Positions 60,043-64,000 of a stretch of 64,000 nucleotides of DNA are shown one piece after another. A program made the translations under genes and the position numbers. The stretch comes from Acidimicrobiaceae bacterium (lineage in GTDB: Bacteria; Actinomycetota; Acidimicrobiia; Acidimicrobiales; RAAP-2): positions 51,099 to 115,098 of the forward strand of contig DAIDKS010000024.1 of assembly GCA_027449885.1 (NCBI GenBank), in the 5' to 3' direction. Each line of letters begins with the position of its first letter. Position 1 is the first letter of the stretch. The notes beneath the pieces were generated by a model that worked only from the letters and a program-made list of their open reading frames with translations, ran no database searches and was not told where the DNA came from.

Positions 60043-60891
60043 ATGGAACCCGGCGGAGATGTCGACCTCTTCATCCGCGATCAGCTCGCGCACATCGCGT
60101 CACTAGCGCTCCGCCACGACGGACCGGCCCGCCGCGGGGAGGCGGAGGGCTTCCACCAACTGAGGGTGGCGTCGCGCCGACTACGGGCGGTGCTCGACAT
60201 CGCTCGCGACTGTCTCGATCCGACCTGGCGACGCACCAGTGGCGCCGACGCACGGCGGCTCGCTCGACGCTTCGGTGCTCGACGCGACGCCGACGTCCTG
60301 GCGTCCACTCTGCACGACCAGCGAGTACGGGACCCCAGCCTGGACGGCGGGCTCGCCGCCTACGCCGACCTCGTGCGGCGCCGGGCCGGCGCCGAGGCCG
60401 CCCGCGCCCTCGAGAGTGGCCTCTATCGGCGCACGCTCGTCTCGCTGACCGAGGCGGTCCTGCGCCCGCCGGTGGTCCGTCACGAGTCACTGGATCCCCT
60501 CGTCGAGCGGGCCCGGCGCCGACTCGTGCGCGCCACGGCCGCGCTCGATCAGCCGCCCCGGGGTGACCTCGACCTTCATCGCCTGCGGATCGCGGTGAAG
60601 AACGCCCGCTACGCCGCCGACGCCCTGGGCTCGAGCCGCGGATCGAACTTCACCGAGATGGCCGCCCGACTGGGCCACGCGCAGAATGCGCTGGGAGCCG
60701 ATCACGACCTCGTGGTGGCTCTCGCGGCCGCTCACGAGTGGTATCGCTCCCCGGCCGCCGCCGTGGGACCCGACCCGCGCGAGGCACTGGCGGCCTGGAC
60801 CGAGGCGCTGTCGGCGGCACGGACCACGAGCGCCGACGGCTGGCGCATCCCCCTCTACGAGGTACGCGTCATGCTCGACGAGTCGAGCTGA
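60043..60891 (+). CDS. CHAD domain protein
   Basis: 282 aa. CHAD (conserved histidine alpha-helical domain): FHQLRVASRRLRAVLDIARD near residue 30-50, ARRFGARRDADVLASTL and LHRLRIAVKNARYAADAL in the second half, with the conserved His and Arg residues. CHAD proteins bind polyphosphate, often with CYTH triphosphatases; no CYTH domain is present here. GGAGG lies 8 nt before the ATG. Confidence 0.87.
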   Translation: MEPGGDVDLFIRDQLAHIASLALRHDGPARRGEAEGFHQLRVASRRLRAVLDIARDCLDPTWRRTSGADARRLARRFGARRDADVLASTLHDQRVRDPSLDGGLAAYADLVRRRAGAEAARALESGLYRRTLVSLTEAVLRPPVVRHESLDPLVERARRRLVRATAALDQPPRGDLDLHRLRIAVKNARYAADALGSSRGSNFTEMAARLGHAQNALGADHDLVVALAAAHEWYRSPAAAVGPDPREALAAWTEALSAARTTSADGWRIPLYEVRVMLDESS

Positions 60892-61623
60892 TCAGAGGGG
60901 CCCGCCCTCGCGGAGTCGGCGAGCCACGGCGACCGAGCTGGCAACGAGCGGTCGACGAGGCACGGAGTCGGCGGCAACGAGCGGGGCGTCGTCCCACGCG
61001 CCCACGTGACCACCGGCTTCGAGCACGATCGCGAGCCCTCCCAGGTAGTCCCACGGGTGCAGCGTCGTACGACCCGCCACCGTGAAGGCGTCGAGGGAGC
61101 CGTCGGCGACGAGGCAGATCTCCAGACTGGCGGCGCCCATCGCTCGAAACTGGGCCCAGCCCGGGTGTCGCTCGGGGAGCCCGGAGACACCGACGATGGC
61201 CTCGTCCAGCGACGGCGTCGCGCGCACGCCGAGGCGAACGCCGTCTCGCTCCGCTCCGGCACCCGTCTCCGCGGTGAAGACGTGACCGGTCGCGTGGTTG
61301 CGCACGAGGGCCGCGACGACCTCGTCACCGCGTACGACGGCGATGCTCGTCGCGTAGAAGGGGATGCCCCGGTCGCAGTTCGTCGACCCGTCGATGGGAT
61401 CCACGACAGCGACCAGGTCACCGTGGCCGGTCACGCCCGACTCCTCGCTCAACACCCTCAGCCCCGCACCGCTCAGGACGCGCACCGCCACCTCGTCAGC
61501 CACCAGGTCGAGGTGGTACTGCGTGGGACGCTGACCCGACAGCCCACGGCCCTGATGGGCCCGGACGACGTCACCGACCTCGAGGGCGCAGGCGTGAAGG
61601 GTCGCGAGGAGATCGGTCGGCAC
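60892..61623 (-). CDS. Inositol monophosphatase family protein
   Basis: 243 aa. Metal-binding motifs are LSEESG (Glu), VVDPIDGSTNCDRG (DPIDGT-type motif) and LHPWDYLGGLAIVLEAGG (WDxAAG-type motif with Gly for Ala). It may be an inositol phosphatase, a fructose-1,6-bisphosphatase or the HisN-type histidinol phosphatase. The GTG at 61623 follows TACGGT by 6 nt; longer in-frame readings lack similarity. Confidence 0.82.
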   Translation of the reverse strand: MPTDLLATLHACALEVGDVVRAHQGRGLSGQRPTQYHLDLVADEVAVRVLSGAGLRVLSEESGVTGHGDLVAVVDPIDGSTNCDRGIPFYATSIAVVRGDEVVAALVRNHATGHVFTAETGAGAERDGVRLGVRATPSLDEAIVGVSGLPERHPGWAQFRAMGAASLEICLVADGSLDAFTVAGRTTLHPWDYLGGLAIVLEAGGHVGAWDDAPLVAADSVPRRPLVASSVAVARRLREGGPL

Positions 61624-61635
61624 CCGACCACCGTA
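61624..61635 (-). promoter_or_regulatory. Leaderless promoter of the inositol-phosphatase family gene
   Basis: Minus-strand TACGGT (61635-61630), spacer GGTCGG, GTG at 61623. Confidence 0.5.
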
Positions 61636-61659
61636 TCGGTCGGGGTAGGTCCCGACCCG

Positions 61660-61683
61660 TAAACTGTCCGGGGGGTCCGGACA
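61660..61683 (+). promoter_or_regulatory. -10 box and dyad before the GH3 gene
   Basis: TAAACT at 61660-61665 resembles the local -10 box. TGTCCGG (61665-61671) and CCGGACA (61677-61683) form a perfect 7-bp dyad, with the ribosome site CAGGAG overlapping its right edge. It could be an operator or an RNA hairpin affecting translation. Confidence 0.4.
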
Positions 61684-61693
61684 GGAGTCGAGC

Positions 61694-64000
61694 GTGCGTA
61701 TCAGAGGCGGCCAGCGTGGGACCCGCTGGCGTCTCACCGCCCTCGTGCTGGCGTTCACCTCTCTCACCGCCGGGACTGTCCTGGTCACGTCGCCCGCCGA
61801 CGCCGTCGGACCGATTCGCGTGCCCGCGAACTGCCCGTGGGTCGCCGAGTCGCTGAGTCATCGCGCGAACCCGGAGCGACTGGCCAACGAGGTGATCGCG
61901 CACATGACCCTCGCCCAGAAGGCGAACTTCGTCGTGCTCGCCACGTACCCGCCGCTCGAGAACGCGAACATCGGCGTGCCGGCCCTCTGCATCCCCCCCC
62001 TCACCCTGACCGACGGGCCCAACGGCGTGGCCAACGGCCTGCAGTTCGTGACCCAGCTCCCCGCCGCCATCGGCGTCGGCGCCACCTTCGATCCGACGAT
62101 CGCCCGATCCGTCGCGACGGTGCTCGCCGACGAGGCCCGCGCCAAGGGCATCGACGGCGTCCAGGGCCCCGAGCTCAACCTGGCGCGCATCCCGGTGAGC
62201 GGGCGCATCTTCGAGACCTACGGCGAAGATCCGTACCTGTCGGGGATCCTCGGGGTGGCGGCCGTCCGGGGGATCCAGTCGCAGGGCGAGATCGCCGACG
62301 CCAAGCACTTCACCGCCTACACCCAGGAGACGGCCCGCCTGCGAATCGATCAGCGCGTTCCCCTGCGAGCGCTCGCCGAGCTCTACAACCTGCCGTTCCA
62401 GTACGTCGTGCAGCAGGCCCACGTCGCCTCACTGATGTGCTCCTACGGGTCCCTCAACGGCGTCAACACTTGCTCGGATCCCTACATCTACCGGCTCCTC
62501 GCGTCGTGGGGATTCACCGGGTTCGTCCGCTCCGACCTCCGGGCCGTCGTGAGCCCTATCGTCGCCCTGCGTAACGGCATCTCCCTGGTGAAGCCGGCGT
62601 CGAGCCTCGCCGTCCTCGACGCCGTGCGCCGTCACGCGCTCTCCCTCGCGGACCTCGACCGAGCGGTGCGCTCCATCCTCGTGCCGATGTTCCGGCTCGG
62701 CCTCATCGCCCACCCCCTACGACTCAACCTCTACGCGCACGTCTCCACTCCCTCGGACGTGTCGGTCGCGCTCAACGCGGCGGAGCAGAGCATCGTCCTG
62801 CTGAAGAATTCCGGGTCGGTCCTGCCCCTGGCGTCACCCCGCTCGATTGCCGTCATCGGCGCCTCGGGAGCCGTCCAGCCGGTCACGGCGGGCGGGGGCA
62901 GTGCCGCGGTGGTCGCCGGGTCGGTCGTCACGCCCCTCGCCGGAATCCGAGCGGCCTTCCCGCGGGCGAAGGTGACGTACGTCAGCGGGCAGCCGACCGT
63001 CGTCGACCTGGGAGCGCTCACGGACATCACGGTCGAGGCGGGCGTACCCCTCAAGTACATCACCAAGATCAAGCCCAAGGGCGCGGCCGGCAAGGCCGAC
63101 GTCGCGATCGTCAGTGGCGCCAACGTCACCCCCGCCACGGCGACGGCGACCCGACCCGGCTCGGGGAAGGGCTGGACGTCCTGGAGCGTCAAGTTCCGCG
63201 CCAAGCGCAGCGGCGACTACGAGATCGCCTTCGAAGAGTTCGGGGACACCTGGGTCGCCCTCAACGGGCGGACGATTCTCGCCTCGCCCGGACTGCACGC
63301 GCGCACCGTCATGTCCACGACCGTGCACCTCGCCCGGGGCGCCAGCTACACCCTGAGCGCCCAGTGGTTCACCGTCCACGCGCACCCGGCCCCGCAGTTC
63401 GACATCCTCGACGTCTCGCCGGACATCGCGCGAGCCGTGGCGGCCGCCCGCCGCGCGCGCGTCGCGGTCGTGGTCGCGGGCGCACCGTCGCAGGAGGGCG
63501 CCGACCGGACGAGCCTGAGCCTGCCGGGCGATCTCAACGACCTGATCCAGGCGGTCGCGGCGGTCAACCCACGCACCGTCGTCGTCCTGCAGACGGGGGG
63601 CGCGGTCACCATGCCGTGGCTCTCCTCGGTGGCGGGGGTCATCGAGGCCTGGTTCCCGGGGCAGGTCGACGGGACCGCCGTGGCGGCGGTCCTCGCGGGC
63701 AAGGTCGATCCCGCCGGCCGGCTGCCCATCACCTTCCCCGCGTCCCTCGGCTCGTCACCGGCCGCCCTCCCCACCTCGTGGCCCGGGCACGACGCCCTGG
63801 TCAACTTCGGCAGCGGCCTCGACGTGGGGTACCGCTGGTATCAGGCGCATCAGGTGACTCCCCTCTTCCCCTTCGGGTTCGGGCTCACGTACACCAGCTT
63901 CAGCCTCTCCCAGGGATCCGTGACGCCCGGGACGAAGCAGGTGCGCGTGTCGGTGCGAGTGACCAACACGGGATCGCGAGCGGGCACCGAGGTCGTGCAG
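61694..64000 (+). CDS. Secreted glycoside hydrolase family 3 protein (3' end outside window)
   Basis: 769 codons are present and the frame is open at the window end. A signal peptide spans about residues 1-37 (basic start, LTALVLAFTSLTAG core, SPADA before cleavage). The GH3 N-terminal domain has LTLTDGPNGVANGL, GPELNLARIPVSGR, ETYGEDPYLSG, ADAKHFTAY and GFVRSDLRAV with the nucleophile Asp. A PA14-like insert (FRAKRSGDYEIAFEEFGDTWVALNG) interrupts the C-terminal GH3 domain, which resumes at VVVAGAPSQEGADR. The start of an FnIII-like domain (VRVTNTGSRAGTEVVQ) is cut off. Probable extracellular beta-glucosidase or related enzyme. Confidence 0.87.
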   Translation, partial: MRIRGGQRGTRWRLTALVLAFTSLTAGTVLVTSPADAVGPIRVPANCPWVAESLSHRANPERLANEVIAHMTLAQKANFVVLATYPPLENANIGVPALCIPPLTLTDGPNGVANGLQFVTQLPAAIGVGATFDPTIARSVATVLADEARAKGIDGVQGPELNLARIPVSGRIFETYGEDPYLSGILGVAAVRGIQSQGEIADAKHFTAYTQETARLRIDQRVPLRALAELYNLPFQYVVQQAHVASLMCSYGSLNGVNTCSDPYIYRLLASWGFTGFVRSDLRAVVSPIVALRNGISLVKPASSLAVLDAVRRHALSLADLDRAVRSILVPMFRLGLIAHPLRLNLYAHVSTPSDVSVALNAAEQSIVLLKNSGSVLPLASPRSIAVIGASGAVQPVTAGGGSAAVVAGSVVTPLAGIRAAFPRAKVTYVSGQPTVVDLGALTDITVEAGVPLKYITKIKPKGAAGKADVAIVSGANVTPATATATRPGSGKGWTSWSVKFRAKRSGDYEIAFEEFGDTWVALNGRTILASPGLHARTVMSTTVHLARGASYTLSAQWFTVHAHPAPQFDILDVSPDIARAVAAARRARVAVVVAGAPSQEGADRTSLSLPGDLNDLIQAVAAVNPRTVVVLQTGGAVTMPWLSSVAGVIEAWFPGQVDGTAVAAVLAGKVDPAGRLPITFPASLGSSPAALPTSWPGHDALVNFGSGLDVGYRWYQAHQVTPLFPFGFGLTYTSFSLSQGSVTPGTKQVRVSVRVTNTGSRAGTEVVQ

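Overview
The window is high-GC bacterial chromosome with strong third-position G/C bias, many GTG starts, ATGA/GTGA gene overlaps and many apparently leaderless genes (a TANNNT -10 box exactly 6 nt before the start codon). A DUF3039 protein and the generally actinobacterial gene style point to an actinobacterium. A deep lineage such as Acidimicrobiia is my guess, not something I can prove from the sequence.

Positions 1-39,330 and 59,866-64,000 look like ordinary core chromosome. In order they hold: a ribose-type ABC importer (97-2997); an ABC-2 (NatAB-like) exporter (3081-5293); a divergent cluster of glycerate/glycolate enzymes (tartronate-semialdehyde reductase, glycerate 2-kinase, HAD phosphatase, FMN 2-hydroxyacid oxidase; 5298-9347); a six-gene minus-strand operon running from a DUF3039 protein to a dienelactone hydrolase (13382 down to 9344); acyl-CoA dehydrogenase plus CoA-transferase; a glycerol operon glpD / FAD oxidase / glpK; an xseA-xseB-MBL-FAD reductase operon; the RNase P RNA; a RecB-like nuclease; a CydDC-like ABC pair; a five-gene minus operon (PhzF, PNPOx-like, Nudix, zinc-ribbon coiled coil, histidine phosphatase); transporters and an oxidoreductase; and a radical SAM/SPASM protein. 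To the right of the tRNA are a CHAD protein, an inositol-phosphatase family enzyme and a secreted GH3 glycosidase that runs off the window.

Positions ~39,690-59,903 are an integrated mobile element. It ends at a tRNA-Val(TAC) gene, and its serine recombinase reads into the 3' end of that tRNA. Its right arm (plus strand, 53,103-59,903) is a mobility module: small membrane proteins, an MT-A70 m6A methyltransferase, a VirD4/TraG-type ATPase, a replication-relaxation protein and the recombinase. Its left arm (minus strand, 52,932-40,192) is a defence cargo with lower GC and a near-consensus sigma70 promoter.

The defence cargo is the most interesting part. A complete type I restriction-modification set (hsdM-hsdS-hsdR) continues without a break, through overlapping stop/start codons, into an OLD-family ATPase/TOPRIM nuclease, a DUF2130 protein with a PD-(D/E)XK signature, a 72-codon ORF, a HEPN-like RX4H protein, a 37-42-codon ORF and an SF1 (UvrD-like) helicase. 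OLD plus UvrD recalls Gabija, but here the two are separated by nuclease- and HEPN-like genes and translationally coupled to HsdR. I regard this as a candidate composite defence system.
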